From an uncultured Oscillospiraceae bacterium (lineage in GTDB: Bacteria; Bacillota; Clostridia; Oscillospirales; Ruminococcaceae), in contig UQQY01000126.1 of assembly GCA_900543295.1 (NCBI GenBank), positions 1 to 6,686 on the forward strand: a DNA stretch of 6,686 nt, given 5' to 3'. Shown piece by piece: positions 6,628-6,686 of this stretch. Both the position numbers and the translations under genes were made by a program. Within the stretch, counting starts at the first letter, position 1; each line of letters begins with the position of its first letter. Below the pieces are notes generated by a model. It did no database searches, was not told the origin of the DNA, and was given only the letters and a program-made list of their open reading frames with translations.

Positions 6628-6686
6628 TGCCGGATCACCTCGTCCCGCGAAATGCGGCCGTCCTCAATCGAAATGATGCGGTCAGC
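6624..6686 (-). CDS. ABC transporter ATP-binding protein, C-terminal 20 residues (5' end outside window)
   Basis: Reading from the window edge on the minus strand gives ADRIISIEDGRISRDEVIRQ and then TGA. The ADRII-I-DG-I pattern is the usual end of MacB/LolD-type ATPases, just after the H-loop region, which lies outside the window. The TGA overlaps the permease ATG in an ATGA, a 4-bp overlap that marks a co-transcribed and probably translationally coupled pair. It would power the permease by ATP hydrolysis on the cytoplasmic side. Walker motifs cannot be checked here. Confidence 0.88.
   Translation of the reverse strand, partial: ADRIISIEDGRISRDEVIRQ
6635..6641 (-). promoter_or_regulatory. 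Ribosome binding site of the ABC permease, inside the ATPase gene
   Basis: Minus-strand GAGGTGA ends 7 bases before the ATG at 6625-6627 and lies in the last codons of the ATPase gene. It supports this start over the ATG three codons downstream, and it implies coupled translation. Confidence 0.8.

Overview
The window joins two kinds of DNA. Bases 1 to about 605 are AT-rich (about 31% GC by hand count over 1-390). From base 606 on, the sequence is much richer in GC (about half or more in the stretches I counted) and encodes ordinary housekeeping and envelope proteins. The GMP synthase, the class B penicillin-binding protein and the FtsX-type ABC permease, with strong AGGAGG/GAGGTG ribosome binding sites, suggest a Gram-positive, probably clostridial (Oscillospiraceae-like) bacterium. 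The taxon is inferred from general resemblance, not from a search.

Layout: (1) 1-390, the 3' end of an unrecognised plus-strand gene whose C-terminus looks like a winged helix. (2) 394-438, a hairpin terminator that can work on both strands. (3) About 439-605, non-coding DNA with a pair of 9-bp repeats one helical turn apart, ending exactly at the guaA stop codon. (4) 606-2141, guaA on the minus strand, complete. (5) 2142-2341, a divergent promoter region. (6) 2342-3967, a complete class B penicillin-binding protein on the plus strand. (7) 3985-4015, a strong hairpin between convergent genes. (8) 4048-6627, a complete 859-residue ABC permease on the minus strand. (9) 6624-6686, the last 20 codons of its ATPase partner, overlapping the permease start by 4 bp.

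The most informative feature is the junction at the guaA 3' end. The tail of guaA is a known integration target for tyrosine-recombinase elements. The abrupt composition change there, the intact GuaA C-terminus and the small repeats beside it suggest that the left edge of the window is one end of an integrated element carrying the unknown gene as cargo. No integrase and no second attachment site are in view. The rest is ordinary chromosome: purine nucleotide synthesis, cell-wall cross-linking and an exporter-like ABC system, with no evident functional link beyond adjacency. I did not find a clearly new multi-gene system; the truncated cargo gene is the best lead.
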